From the NCBI GenBank assembly GCA_028285005.1, contig JANQQP010000009.1, forward strand, positions 1 to 64,000: a stretch of 64,000 bases of DNA, read 5' to 3'. The translations under genes and the position numbers were made by a program. This DNA is from Dehalococcoidia bacterium (GTDB lineage: Bacteria > Chloroflexota > Dehalococcoidia > Lucifugimonadales > Lucifugimonadaceae). Shown here piece after piece: positions 36,571-46,118 of this stretch. The notes under the pieces are model-generated. The model was given only the letters and a program-made list of their open reading frames with translations. It searched no databases and was not told where the DNA came from. Position 1 is the first letter of the stretch; the number at the start of each line of letters is the position of its first letter.

Positions 36571-39051
36571 TCAGGACAGCGAAACCGGATCCACGTCAAC
36601 ACTCCAACCCTCACCGGCAGGTTCCTCATCGAGAAGCTGCTCCGGCACGGCGCCTTTGAGCACGATCTGCCAGCGGAACATTCCCCTGACTCGAAACGGC
36701 ACTGATGGCGTCGGGCCGATCACCTCGATGCCGGTCAATCCGCTGGTCTCGCGGCGCCGCTGGAACCTGCTTGCCGTTTCGTAAGCGTTCTCGTGAGCTT
36801 CGACGGCGTCTGGTCCTGAATACACCAGCCTGATCAGCTTCGAATACGGCGGCATGTCGTGCCGCGCCCGTATCTCGATCTCTCGCTGGTAGAACCATTC
36901 GTAGTCCTGCGCCGCAGCGGCCTGGATCGCATAGTGGTCAGGCCGCATCGTCTGGATCACAGCTTCGCCGCCCGACGGTCCGCGTCCTGCACGCCCCGCG
37001 ACCTGTGCAAGCACCTGGAACGACCGTTCAGCTGAAAGAAAGTCGGGCACAGCCAGCCCGATGTCAGCGGCAACCACGCCCACTAGCGTCACAGCCGGAA
37101 TGTCGAGACCCTTCGCCACCATCTGTGTGCCGACAAGCACCTTCGGCGAACCCTCGCTAAAACGTTTCAGCAGGTCCATGTGGTCCTTGAAGGTGCGCGC
37201 AGTATCGCTGTCCCAGCGCATCGCTCCAGCACGAGGGAAGTGCTCATTAACCACTTCGACCACTCGTTCCGTGCCCGGTCCTGTGCGTCTAACGCTGTTG
37301 CCGCCGCATGTCGGACATGCTCGGGAGGGCCGCACCCTGTAGCCGCAGAAATGACACTCGAGCCTCGCTGCTCGCCGTTCCGTCGCAGCGTGGTGAGTCA
37401 GAGTGTTGTCGCACCGACGGCAGTTGCGTATCACGCCACAGTTCGTGCACTGCACGAAGCCTGCCAACCCTCGACGGTTCAAGTAGAGAATCACCTTGTC
37501 GCCGTTGCCGATGGCCCGGCGCATCGCAGCCAGCAGCGGTCGTGACAGGATCTCGGTGTGCCGCTCTCGCAACTCGTCCTTCATATCGACGACGCGCACC
37601 TTCGCACGGCCGTCGCCCGGCGAGTCTGGTACGAGGCCGGTGATCTGCTGCGGCCTGTCGGGTAGCCGCAACAGGTGGAACTCACCGCGTTCCGCACGCC
37701 GAAACGTCGTTACCGATGGCGTTGCGCTGCCGAGCACAACCGAAGCGCCGGTCTCAAGCGCCAGGAGTTCCGCTGCATCCCGAGCGTGGTAGCGCGGGAC
37801 CTGGTCGTGCTGCTTGTAGGTCCATTCGTGCTCTTCGTCGATGACGATCAATCCGAGGTTAGTTACAGGTGCGAACACAGCGCCACGTGAGCCAAGCACT
37901 ACGTCGTATCGGCCTTCGCGCACTCCCCACCATTGGTCGAAGCGCTCACCCTCCGAAAGGCCGGAGTGCAGCAGTGCAACGCGTCCGGGGAATCGAGATG
38001 CGAAGCGCTGCAAAGTCTGCGGCGTCAGCGCGATCTCCGGGACCAGCACCAGCACTCGCTTGCCGGCTGCCAGGCAGTGTGCGGCCGCCTGCAGGTACAC
38101 CTCGGTCTTGCCTGAGCCGGTCACTCCATAAAGGAGAAAGCGACTCGGCGGAGACTTCGCTGCGTCAATCGAGTCATTGATCGCTTTGATCGCTCCCGCC
38201 TGTGCGGGCGTCGGGTCCAGCGGGAACTGCTGCTGCACGACGTAGCCAGCAAGCGGATCTCGTTGCACCTGCTGCTTGCCAAGCTCAGCAACACCCGAAT
38301 CGATCGCCCACTTCACGGCAGCGCTCCCGAATCGCTTCGTCATCTCAGGCCGCGGCTGCGGAGAGCTGACTGTAAGTAGATGACCGATCAGGTCGGCGCG
38401 CCTGTGTGATCGGGTGTCTGTGAACTCGCTGATCAACGCGGTCGCCTCATCTCCCATCACTTTCAGTGAAAGCACATTCGCGAAGACCGCGTGGGCCCGC
38501 GGCTCTTCCCACTCGTGCCGAGACTCCACGATCTTTCGCTTCAGCAACCTGTCGACAGTCGCCGTCCCGCCGCGTCCCAGTCGTCTTGCCACGCGGTCTT
38601 TCCGGTGCCAATCGCCGTCTGCCAGCGAATCGAGCACGCGGTTCTCGTGAGTTTTGAGTTCTCGACCCAGCGTGATGTTCGCCGGGAAGTTGTCTGGCTC
38701 GCGCCGGATCCAGGTCCTGAGACGAGTGCGTGATCCCGGAGGAAGCATCAGCGCGCATGCGTTGAAGAGCGTCGTGCGGTAGTAGTTCGCTATCCAACGA
38801 GCGAGCCGAAGGTGAGGAAGGTCCAGGAACGGTCCGTTCTCAACGACAGACGAAAGCTCTCGTGTCTCGACCTTCGTGTCCGGCGGCGATTCCACCATGC
38901 CAAACACCACGCCCTGTAACAGCCGGGTTCCGAACGGCACCCACACCAAGTCGCCGGGGATGGCGCTTAGCCCCTCGGGGACTGAATATGTGAATGTGCG
39001 GGTGCGGTCGTCAGGAAAATCGACCGCCACCTCGACAAAATTGAGTGACAT
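36571..39051 (-). CDS. priA: primosomal replication restart helicase PriA
   Basis: 826 residues from ATG 39051. It has the N-terminal 3'-DNA-binding domain (VEVAVDFPDDRTRTFTYSVP), Walker A GVTGSGKTEVYL (about 306), DEEH motif II in IVIDEEHEWTYKQ, and the zinc-binding insert with four CxxC pairs (CTNCGVIRNCRRC, CHFCGY and CPTCGG, about 534-575). Helicase motif VAGRAGRGP is near residue 695. PriA reloads the replisome at stalled forks. It is convergent with the receiver-like gene. Confidence 0.97.
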   Translation of the reverse strand: MSLNFVEVAVDFPDDRTRTFTYSVPEGLSAIPGDLVWVPFGTRLLQGVVFGMVESPPDTKVETRELSSVVENGPFLDLPHLRLARWIANYYRTTLFNACALMLPPGSRTRLRTWIRREPDNFPANITLGRELKTHENRVLDSLADGDWHRKDRVARRLGRGGTATVDRLLKRKIVESRHEWEEPRAHAVFANVLSLKVMGDEATALISEFTDTRSHRRADLIGHLLTVSSPQPRPEMTKRFGSAAVKWAIDSGVAELGKQQVQRDPLAGYVVQQQFPLDPTPAQAGAIKAINDSIDAAKSPPSRFLLYGVTGSGKTEVYLQAAAHCLAAGKRVLVLVPEIALTPQTLQRFASRFPGRVALLHSGLSEGERFDQWWGVREGRYDVVLGSRGAVFAPVTNLGLIVIDEEHEWTYKQHDQVPRYHARDAAELLALETGASVVLGSATPSVTTFRRAERGEFHLLRLPDRPQQITGLVPDSPGDGRAKVRVVDMKDELRERHTEILSRPLLAAMRRAIGNGDKVILYLNRRGLAGFVQCTNCGVIRNCRRCDNTLTHHAATERRAARLECHFCGYRVRPSRACPTCGGNSVRRTGPGTERVVEVVNEHFPRAGAMRWDSDTARTFKDHMDLLKRFSEGSPKVLVGTQMVAKGLDIPAVTLVGVVAADIGLAVPDFLSAERSFQVLAQVAGRAGRGPSGGEAVIQTMRPDHYAIQAAAAQDYEWFYQREIEIRARHDMPPYSKLIRLVYSGPDAVEAHENAYETASRFQRRRETSGLTGIEVIGPTPSVPFRVRGMFRWQIVLKGAVPEQLLDEEPAGEGWSVDVDPVSLS

Positions 39052-39162
39052 CTTGCCCGGCCGCCGCGGATCTTTGGTTGCGCGCTTCGTAGCGTGACCC
39101 ACTTCCAGAGTACGGCAAAGCGGCAAGTTTCAGAGAAAAAACGACTCAGCAGCGACGAATGC

Positions 39163-40212
39163 CTAGAGCATCGACTCGTTGAGGCGCACGCCGAAACCCG
39201 ACTCGTCGCTGATCTCAAGGAACCCGTCTCTGGCTTGTGGCTCGCCCAGCCAGAGCTCGTCCCGGTCCCCGTTGCGGGCCCCGGGCAGCACCTCGCCGAA
39301 GTCCTCGCAACCGGACGCCGCGATCAGGTGCAGTCCCCATACCTCGCCACCACGGTGCGGAACCACCTGGGCGCCATGCTCAACTCCCGTCTTCACGATT
39401 CGCAGTCCGGCCGTGATACCGCCACACCAGGTGATGTCTGGCTGCCAGACGTCATATGCACCGGTTCGGGTAACGTCCGCAAAGCCGACATGCGTGAACT
39501 CGTGCTCTCCGCCGGCAATGAGCGTTGGCTTCACGACTGGCCGCAGTGCAGCGTTCCCCTCAAGCTCATCGGGAGTCAGAACATCTTCGAACCAGTGCAT
39601 GTTGAACTCGGACAGCCGTTTCGACATCTCGGTAGTGACATCCGCGTCCCAGCTCATGTAGACGTCGAACATGATCTCGGCCGACGGTCCAAACAGCTCC
39701 CGCGCCCGCTTCGCTGCTGCGACGGCCGAATCGTAATCCTCTGGCGAGCCGGTCCACCTGTGTGGCATCTTGTGTGCTGAGAACCCCAGTTCTGCATACC
39801 ACTCGGTGTCCGCGCCCGTCGCGTAGGCACGCACTCGCGGCTTCGTGACCCTGCCAATCAGCTCGGCGACCGGCTTGCGCTCGGCCTTCCCGAGAGCGTC
39901 CCACAGTGCCAGGTCAACACCGCTCAGGGCCATGATCGCAACACCCTTGCGGCCGTAAGGAATACTCGCCTCGTACAGCTCGTCCCACAGCGATTCGATG
40001 TCACCGGTCGAGTCGAAACTGCGCCCGTTCAGAATCTCAGCGAAGTGACCGTTCACGACCTCAACAGCCGCGCGTCCTCCGCCTCCGTAGCCGTATCCAG
40101 TGACGCCGGTGTCGGTCTCGACACGGACCACGATCTGCCACAGGTTCGTGCGCCACGACTTCACAACGTTCCGATAGCGCGGATACAGAGCCGAAACCGA
40201 TCTGATCTTCAA
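39163..40212 (-). CDS. enolase-superfamily dehydratase, rhamnonate/mandelate-racemase-like
   Basis: 349 residues from TTG 40212, with GGAGGT nine bases upstream. Metal ligands can be placed at Asp183 (MFDVYM), Glu209 (FED) and Glu236 (GGEHE), with His286 (VVPHRGG) as the likely acid/base catalyst and Lys148 in SAHKMPH. This resembles rhamnonate-type acid-sugar dehydratases. It is a divergent paralogue of the enzyme at 14283-15425. A T6 run lies about 22 bases past the stop with only weak pairing ahead of it. Confidence 0.85.
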   Translation of the reverse strand: MKIRSVSALYPRYRNVVKSWRTNLWQIVVRVETDTGVTGYGYGGGGRAAVEVVNGHFAEILNGRSFDSTGDIESLWDELYEASIPYGRKGVAIMALSGVDLALWDALGKAERKPVAELIGRVTKPRVRAYATGADTEWYAELGFSAHKMPHRWTGSPEDYDSAVAAAKRARELFGPSAEIMFDVYMSWDADVTTEMSKRLSEFNMHWFEDVLTPDELEGNAALRPVVKPTLIAGGEHEFTHVGFADVTRTGAYDVWQPDITWCGGITAGLRIVKTGVEHGAQVVPHRGGEVWGLHLIAASGCEDFGEVLPGARNGDRDELWLGEPQARDGFLEISDESGFGVRLNESML

Positions 40213-40219
40213 ATGAAAA

Positions 40220-40252
40220 GACCTCCGATCACCAGGGTGGTAACAGGAGGCC
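40220..40252 (-). promoter_or_regulatory. hairpin overlapping the Shine-Dalgarno of the enolase-family gene
   Basis: On the minus strand GGCCTCC (40252-40246) can pair with GGAGGTC (40226-40220) with one G-U pair, followed by TTTTC. The 3' arm contains the GGAGGT ribosome-binding site of the gene starting at 40212. It could be the terminator of the small zinc-ribbon gene upstream, a translational switch, or both. Confidence 0.4.
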
Positions 40253-40288
40253 TATTTAAGCATGACTCTTTGTTGGGAGATTCAGCCG

Positions 40289-40546
40289 CTAAGCAGCCTG
40301 CCTGGAAGCTGAGCCTGCGTCGAAGGTCGACTCGTGGCAGTTTGGCTCTTCGCACAACACCTCGAAGAGGTGAGTGTTGGCCGGGATAGAAGACTGGTTG
40401 CCACAGCTCAGGCACTTGATACTGGCCTGGTGGTTGTCAGCCTCTAGAAGGAGGTCTCCCTCACAGATTGTGCAGCACTTGAAAAACAGCATCTCTGCGC
40501 TCTCGCCTATATCACCGTTATCGGCATACTCCATCTCGTCGCCCAT
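40289..40546 (-). CDS. small zinc-ribbon protein of unknown function
   Basis: 85 residues from ATG 40546 (a TTG 15 codons upstream is also possible). Cysteines are spaced as CCTIC ... CLSCG, with a further Cys pair in CEEPNCHES near the C-terminus, which suggests a zinc ribbon. The N-terminus is acidic. No family is recognised. It lies between the enolase-family and EndoQ-like genes on the same strand. Short genes of this kind can be spurious, but the Cys pattern favours a real protein. Confidence 0.5.
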   Translation of the reverse strand: MGDEMEYADNGDIGESAEMLFFKCCTICEGDLLLEADNHQASIKCLSCGNQSSIPANTHLFEVLCEEPNCHESTFDAGSASRQAA

Positions 40547-40685
40547 CACGTCCCACAAACTTAATCCTAGGCAATGCCTGAGTGTGTCCAAGTCAGCGTT
40601 ACGGCAGCGTTATGTGTGCCCAGTGTTTGTACTGGGACAGCGATCATTCCCAGTTCAGTTTGAGCAAACCGGGCCACAACCGGGC

Positions 40686-41996
40686 TCATACGTGTGCGGG
40701 TGAAGCGGGCCGAGCGGAAACCGAGCCATAGACACCGTCGAAACCGGGCTCAACCTCGACATCACCCTCCCTGACGGCCATGATCAGATTGGCCAGCTCA
40801 TCGCCACCGATCTCAGCCAGATCATCTCGCGGTGCTGTGGTCAAGACCGCTAGCTCATCGCCGAAGCGGTCGATCAGCGCCGTGCGCCGTGCAGCCACCT
40901 TCTTCGCGCCGACTCCCGCTGACAACGCCTGTGCAACCAGCTCTCGTAGCGGCACAAGCTGCCTGAACGGTCGATGTCTCGGCTCGTCGCCAAAAAGTAA
41001 TCCGCTGCGCATTGTCAGCTGCGCATGCGGGAGGTCGGCGATCTCGCTTATTCGATGCAGGACGCCAAGCGTCATTGGACGGCCGCATACAGGACATCGC
41101 CCGTCGGGCGGCGTCTCTTCAGGCGACAACCTGACATCGCACTTTCGGTGCCCGTTCATGTGATATTTGCCGTGCTCCGGATGAAACTCGATCGTCTCCA
41201 CAACCCGGTTTTCGAACAGGGCAGAGCGCACTGATTCGTAGTCCGGCTCGGCATCCAGCACCGTCAATTCGCGCCCCATCGACGCAGGTGAGTGAGCGTC
41301 CGAAAACGAGACGATTGCCCGGTCCCCAATATCGCTTACGGACCAGTTCATGTGCGGGTTGCTGGAGAGCCCGGTCTCCACCGCTGGCACGCGGCTCGTG
41401 TGCTCGCCAAAACACTCCTCCAGTGAGTCGAAGCCGGACTTCGAACCGTAGACGCCGTACCAGGGCGTCCAGGCGTGGGCAGGGAACAGGACACTGCGCT
41501 CATCGGCCTCCAGCGCCATCGAATACAGATCGGCCGCAGACACCTTGATCATTGGACGGCCGTCAGACTCCAGGTTCTGGTGCGCAGCTAGCGTCTGGCT
41601 AATCCGGTCCGCTGCTTCAAATGACGGCATCATCAACAGCACATGCACCCGGCGAGAGCGCCCGCCCTGTCTCCAGATGCAGGAGATCTCGGTCGTCAGA
41701 ATGAATGCAGGCTCGGGCCTTGAGCCTGGCTCTTCCGTGCTAAACAGATCCCCGTTCACCGGTGTGGCCCCGGAACTGGCTCCGTTCTTTCGTCGAAACA
41801 CCCCGTTTCCCGCCGGTTCAAGCTCGGTCTGCATCTCTTTGCGCCAGGTCGGATGAGTGAAGTCAGGCGCGGCGAGCAGGTCGATACCCTTCTCGATCGC
41901 AGTGCCGGCAAGCGTTTGGATGTTCAGCTGCGGACTCGTCGCAAGCGAGTAGCGTGAGTGCAGATGGAGGTCGACGACCAAACGGTGGGATGACAT
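40686..41996 (-). CDS. EndoQ-like PHP-domain nuclease
   Basis: 436 residues from ATG 41996. The N-terminal PHP domain shows DLHLHSRYS (metal His pair), the segment TTEISCIW, HVLLMMP and FSDAHSP. A zinc-binding insert follows (about 320-345, KCDVRL ... GRCPVCG), then a helical C-terminal region with a helix-hairpin-helix-like segment (FGDELAVLTTAPRDDLAEIGGDELANLI). This order matches endonuclease Q, which incises DNA 5' to deaminated bases and is best known from archaea and some Bacillus. The assignment is by architecture. Confidence 0.82.
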   Translation of the reverse strand: MSSHRLVVDLHLHSRYSLATSPQLNIQTLAGTAIEKGIDLLAAPDFTHPTWRKEMQTELEPAGNGVFRRKNGASSGATPVNGDLFSTEEPGSRPEPAFILTTEISCIWRQGGRSRRVHVLLMMPSFEAADRISQTLAAHQNLESDGRPMIKVSAADLYSMALEADERSVLFPAHAWTPWYGVYGSKSGFDSLEECFGEHTSRVPAVETGLSSNPHMNWSVSDIGDRAIVSFSDAHSPASMGRELTVLDAEPDYESVRSALFENRVVETIEFHPEHGKYHMNGHRKCDVRLSPEETPPDGRCPVCGRPMTLGVLHRISEIADLPHAQLTMRSGLLFGDEPRHRPFRQLVPLRELVAQALSAGVGAKKVAARRTALIDRFGDELAVLTTAPRDDLAEIGGDELANLIMAVREGDVEVEPGFDGVYGSVSARPASPAHV

Positions 41997-42110
41997 AGCG
42001 TCCGAGTGTAACGGAGGTGGCTGCAAACGATGACGCCGATCGTCATGGTCTGCTGTTCTGAGTGGCCAGACACTCGGCCGACTGCAGCAATTTTGCGATC
42101 CCTTAGCCGT

Positions 42111-42138
42111 GTGACTCGCCCGTCGCAGTGGCTACAAT
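42111..42138 (+). promoter_or_regulatory. candidate promoter of tRNA-Pro
   Basis: GTGACT (42111-42116, four of six matches to TTGACA) and TACAAT (42133-42138) are 16 bases apart. The TACAAT box ends 16 bases before the tRNA. Confidence 0.5.
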
Positions 42139-42154
42139 AGAAAGGTTGACCGGT

Positions 42155-42229
42155 CGGGGCGTGGCGCAGTGGAAGCGCACCCGCTTTGGGAGCGGGGGGT
42201 CGCAGGTTCGAATCCTGCCGCCCCGACCA
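42155..42229 (+). tRNA. tRNA-Pro (anticodon UGG)
   Basis: Full cloverleaf seen by eye: acceptor CGGGGCG/CGCCCCG, D stem GCGC/GCGC, anticodon stem CCCGC/GCGGG with loop TTTGGGA (anticodon TGG), variable loop GGGTC, and T arm GCAGG-TTCGAAT-CCTGC. The discriminator is A and CCA is encoded at 42227-42229. The anticodon reads proline CCN codons, chiefly CCA and CCG. Confidence 0.98.
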
Positions 42230-42311
42230 AACTGTTCAGATCCACACTGGCATTCGGCTAGATGATTTGGTCTTCAGCGAAGGAAGATCAATGAGCGGCC
42301 ACCGGTGCTGA

Positions 42312-42824
42312 TCAAGAACCGGAACGGGTCGTCTGTGGAAACCGGGCACATCTACTTAAGCCTCCGCAGCCGCAGCAATTCGTGGGTTCGCTGTAACGAG
42401 CCTGTATGCGCTCCATCGGTTCCATCATCTCGTAACGCAGTTCGTCCTCATCCATGTTCATCAATCGGCGGGCACGCTCGATAGAGTCGCTGATCGTCGC
42501 CTGGTCGTCCTCGCTTTTTTTCTCGTCGACTCGTCCAGGCCCGCGGCGCACTAGATCCAGGATCTCTTCAGAGTTCCAGAGAGTGCGTTCGATAAATCTG
42601 TTGAGGTGGACGAAGTATTCGTTGACTTCGTAAAGCGTCTCGGCGATGAGCGCAATCTGCCTGTCATTGGCACGGAGCGCTCGGTTGAGGATCGACCGGT
42701 ATAGCTTTAAGCGTTCGTGGGCACGGAACCAGAGAGCTGTGCTGGATTCTTTCCACTGAGCTTGCTGACCGCGTCCCTCCACCAAGCGCATCACCTCCGT
42801 TACTGGGGTGTGTAGTGAGTTCAT
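42312..42824 (-). CDS. helical protein of unknown function with a Cys-rich tail
   Basis: 170 residues, mostly charged and helical (about 20-140), with a segment at 45-90 rich in Leu, Ile and Arg (LYRSILNRALRANDRQIALIAETL). The C-terminus contains NCCGCGG, a cysteine cluster. The initiator may be the ATG at 42824; another ATG at 42791 has GGAGGTG but only two bases away. No family is recognised, and no neighbour in the same direction suggests a role. Confidence 0.55.
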   Translation of the reverse strand: MNSLHTPVTEVMRLVEGRGQQAQWKESSTALWFRAHERLKLYRSILNRALRANDRQIALIAETLYEVNEYFVHLNRFIERTLWNSEEILDLVRRGPGRVDEKKSEDDQATISDSIERARRLMNMDEDELRYEMMEPMERIQARYSEPTNCCGCGGLSRCARFPQTTRSGS

Positions 42825-43079
42825 CCTAGACGACCCCAGTCGACCATAAGTGGCCGGGCTTGGGCGGATTTCGAGCGTTTTGAGAAGGATCTTTCAAGTT
42901 ACCGATACTTCGTGGACTCGACAGATTGAATGTCTCAATCCGGCCGCCCATTTGAGTCGAAAAGGCGATCAGCGACCTCTATCCACCTGGTTCGCCGACC
43001 GTTGTGCCGAGCTTGCGATTGCTGCATCATGCCGCACGTATCGCCGCATTCAGCCCATGCCTGAATAGAGAGGTCAAGA

Positions 43080-45644
43080 ATGTCCAAGCTCAAGCCGATC
43101 GACCTGCAGGGCGCTTTCGACATCGATGCCAGCTCTGAGACGGCGTGGCATGGTGACACCCAGCACGGACTGAAACGACTGCCGGGAGGCGATCAGACCT
43201 TCTGGGGTATCCCTTTCCGACTGGGCACCGCCAGCGATGTCGGTCCGGCTATGGTCGGCTCGGGAGTCGCAGGCTCAACCGAAGCCAGATCCATTTCCAT
43301 CAACGCCGCCGCGAGTCACCTCGTCTTCGCACACGTCTGCGACTCACGAGCGTCGACATCTGTCGCAGGCCAGACCTCCGACTACGCAGTGCCCGTCGTC
43401 ACAGCGCCGGGCGAACACCTGGCCGACTATGTCCTCGTCTACGAGGACGGTAGCACGCACTCCGTGCCCATTCGCCGCCGGTTCGAAGTGAACCAGGTCT
43501 ACACCCGCATGCAGAGCGGTTTCGCCTGCCGCCCGCACCAGGACCTTGTCCCATTGCCGCTGCGCGGGCCTTATCCACCGAACATGTGGGGCCGATACCA
43601 GACCATCGCCTCGGTCGGCCCGGCAGGTCAGCCAGCCTCTCCACGCGAGGACCTCGAAGCGAAACAGCATCCAGCGGCATCGTGGTCGATCTACGCGCTG
43701 CCGAACCCGAATCCGTCGAAACAGATTGTCGAGCTCAGGATTGAGCCGACCGGTGCAGCCGCAATCGGTATCGGCGCTGTCACTCTATTCACAGGTAGCG
43801 AGCACCCGCTCAGGCACGAGCGTCTCGAGTCGTTCCAGCTTGAACTCGGCGTCGGCGTTGATCCCGAGAGAGCGGTCAACGAGGCAGAAATCGACCTGGG
43901 CGTGATAGCTCGACGATACCTGGCGCAGCAGTTCGACCCTGATTCGTGGCTGTCCGACCCCGTCAAAGGACGGGGCGAGGCGCCTGATGAGCGCACCTTC
44001 AAGCCGACACTCGACATCGCCGCCAGCGTCGATGCAGCGCTGCAGGTGGACGGCCGCACGATCGATCTGGCTGAGAGCTATGACGGCAAAGCGGCCGCAT
44101 CCGCCGATCGACAGGTTTCCGTGCGGATACTCGGTAAGGAGAAGACCTGGCTCACAGCGAGAGTTGTTGATGCCGAAACCGGTGTTCCGCTAGCCGCCCG
44201 CGTACACATGCGGTCGCCAGACGGTCGCTACCTTCCTCCCTACGGGCACCGCCACGAGATCAACGACAACTGGTTCGAGGACTACGGCGCCGATGTAAAG
44301 CTGGGCGACACTCAGTACGCCTACATCGACGGCAACTTCAGCGCGGAACTGCCGGTTGGCGAGGTCTACATTGAAGTTAGCCGTGGCTTCGAATACCAGC
44401 CGGTGCGCCAGAGACTCGAGATTGCCCCGGGGCAGAAAGAGCTGGAAGTTAAGCTCCAGAAGACGGATGACCGCCGAAACTCTGGCTGGATCACCGCTGA
44501 CACGCACGTCCATTTCATCAGCCCTGAGACGGCTCGACTTGAAGCCGCTGCCGAAGGCATCAACGTCATCAACCTGCTGGCTGCACAGTGGGGTGACCTG
44601 TTTACGAATGTTGGCGACATCACCGGGCGGCAGTCAGGGTCCAGCACAGACGACACCATCGTCTGGGTCGGCACAGAGAACCGTCAGCACTTCCTCGGGC
44701 ACATATCGATGCTCGGTGTGCAGGGCGATCCCGTGTTCCCGATGAGCACCTCCGGCGCCACCGAGGGTTACTTCGGCGACCCGACCGAACGAGCGATGTC
44801 GGAGTGGGCAGACGAGTGCAGGGCCAAAGGTGGCCTCGTTGTCGTGCCGCACTTCCCGTTCCCCCACTCAGAGATCATCGCCGAGGTCGTGCGCGGCCGC
44901 GTTGATGGCCTGGAGTTCTGGGACTTCTGGACTCCGACCATGGACACCTTCTCGTTTCACGAGTACTACAGGCTGCTCAACTGTGGCTACCGCGCTGCTG
45001 TAGTAGGCGGGACAGACAAGATGTCGGCAGCGATGCCGGTCGGAAATGTGCGCACCTACGCGCAGATTGGCGACACAGACCTGACCTTCGATTCATGGGC
45101 AGACGCTGTTCGAGCCGGCCGGACCTACACCACAAGTGGCCCCCTGATGGACTTCACGGTCGACGGCCATGCTCCCGGTGACGAGATATCGCTGGGCGCA
45201 GGTGGCGGCAGCGTTCACGTAAGCGCGAATGCGACTTCCTTGACTGGTCCAATCCACAAGCTGGAGATAGTGTTCAACGGCAAGGTGATCGCAACAGTCG
45301 AAGAAGAGCAGGGCGCAACTACGCTCACTTTCGACGATTCGGTAGCCGTTCCTGGGACCGGTTGGCTGGCGGCACGCTGCGTCTCTAATCACAGGGCGTG
45401 GAGCGTCTGGCCACAGCACATCGCCGCTCACACCTCGCCCGTCTTTATTAAGGCGAACAGGGACGAACTATTCGACAACCCGACTGCTGAATACCTGATC
45501 AAGACGATGGAAGGTGGCGTGGTCTGGCTCGACACACTGGCCACGCGAGCCGGGTCACAACGCCATGCTGCCGTCAGGTCGGTCTTCGAGGAAGCGATTG
45601 CCGATGTCCGTGCGAAGCAGGCGCACCACGGTCACAGCCACTGA
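43080..45644 (+). CDS. CehA/McbA family metallohydrolase
   Basis: 854 residues. The N-terminal two-thirds are beta-rich domains (about 1-450), including a segment of carboxypeptidase-regulatory type near 350-450. The C-terminal PHP-type hydrolase domain (about 460-720) shows TADTHVHFI, VVPHFPFPH and VVGGTDKM as metal-binding segments, as in CehA/McbA carbaryl hydrolases. The natural substrate is unknown; an ester, amide or phosphoester is possible. The start follows AGAGAGG by about eight bases. There is no signal peptide. Confidence 0.83.
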   Translation: MSKLKPIDLQGAFDIDASSETAWHGDTQHGLKRLPGGDQTFWGIPFRLGTASDVGPAMVGSGVAGSTEARSISINAAASHLVFAHVCDSRASTSVAGQTSDYAVPVVTAPGEHLADYVLVYEDGSTHSVPIRRRFEVNQVYTRMQSGFACRPHQDLVPLPLRGPYPPNMWGRYQTIASVGPAGQPASPREDLEAKQHPAASWSIYALPNPNPSKQIVELRIEPTGAAAIGIGAVTLFTGSEHPLRHERLESFQLELGVGVDPERAVNEAEIDLGVIARRYLAQQFDPDSWLSDPVKGRGEAPDERTFKPTLDIAASVDAALQVDGRTIDLAESYDGKAAASADRQVSVRILGKEKTWLTARVVDAETGVPLAARVHMRSPDGRYLPPYGHRHEINDNWFEDYGADVKLGDTQYAYIDGNFSAELPVGEVYIEVSRGFEYQPVRQRLEIAPGQKELEVKLQKTDDRRNSGWITADTHVHFISPETARLEAAAEGINVINLLAAQWGDLFTNVGDITGRQSGSSTDDTIVWVGTENRQHFLGHISMLGVQGDPVFPMSTSGATEGYFGDPTERAMSEWADECRAKGGLVVVPHFPFPHSEIIAEVVRGRVDGLEFWDFWTPTMDTFSFHEYYRLLNCGYRAAVVGGTDKMSAAMPVGNVRTYAQIGDTDLTFDSWADAVRAGRTYTTSGPLMDFTVDGHAPGDEISLGAGGGSVHVSANATSLTGPIHKLEIVFNGKVIATVEEEQGATTLTFDDSVAVPGTGWLAARCVSNHRAWSVWPQHIAAHTSPVFIKANRDELFDNPTAEYLIKTMEGGVVWLDTLATRAGSQRHAAVRSVFEEAIADVRAKQAHHGHSH

Positions 45645-45728
45645 AACGCCGGACGCCTAACGCGAAGACCCCTGCCGCGCTTGTGATGAAACGCTGGCAG
45701 AGGCTCGCCTGCGTGTTCGGGCACGCTC

Positions 45729-46070
45729 CTAGTTGAGCGCCACCTCGTCCCGCTCTCCGGTCCTAATGCGGTAGACCGAAGCCACATCCTTAACCCAGAT
45801 CTTGCCGTCGCCGACGATTCCCGTCTGAGCGGCGCTGCTGATCGCCTCAATCGTCACATCAAGGAAACTGTCGGACACAACCGTGTCGATCCTGATCTTC
45901 GGAACGTACGGCACGTTGTATTCGACACCTCGATAGGTGTCAATTGATCCTCCCTGGGAGCCGAAGCCCCTTGCGTCTGACACAGTCATTCCGGTCACTC
46001 CCGCCGCAGATAGCGCATCCCGCACCGGCCCGAGTCGGATTGGCTGGATAATCGCTGTAACCTCTTTCAT
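45729..46070 (-). CDS. glnK: PII nitrogen regulatory protein (GlnB/GlnK family)
   Basis: 113 residues. The T-loop contains Tyr51 in YRGVEY, the uridylylation site in many PII proteins, and the ATP-binding TGIVGDGKIWV (B-loop) follows at about 83-93. PII proteins sense 2-oxoglutarate and the ATP/ADP ratio and can block AmtB. The neighbouring amtB, with one small regulator gene between them, supports a GlnK role. Confidence 0.93.
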   Translation of the reverse strand: MKEVTAIIQPIRLGPVRDALSAAGVTGMTVSDARGFGSQGGSIDTYRGVEYNVPYVPKIRIDTVVSDSFLDVTIEAISSAAQTGIVGDGKIWVKDVASVYRIRTGERDEVALN

Positions 46071-46118
46071 GTCGGCCTTTCCTCACCTGTTGTTGAACGC
46101 CCGTTATGGGCGAATCGT

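Noticed and set aside
39121-39145. T6 run after the enolase-family gene at 39163 as an intrinsic terminator
   Set aside because: The sequence before the T-run has no stable stem (at most four pairs with mismatches).
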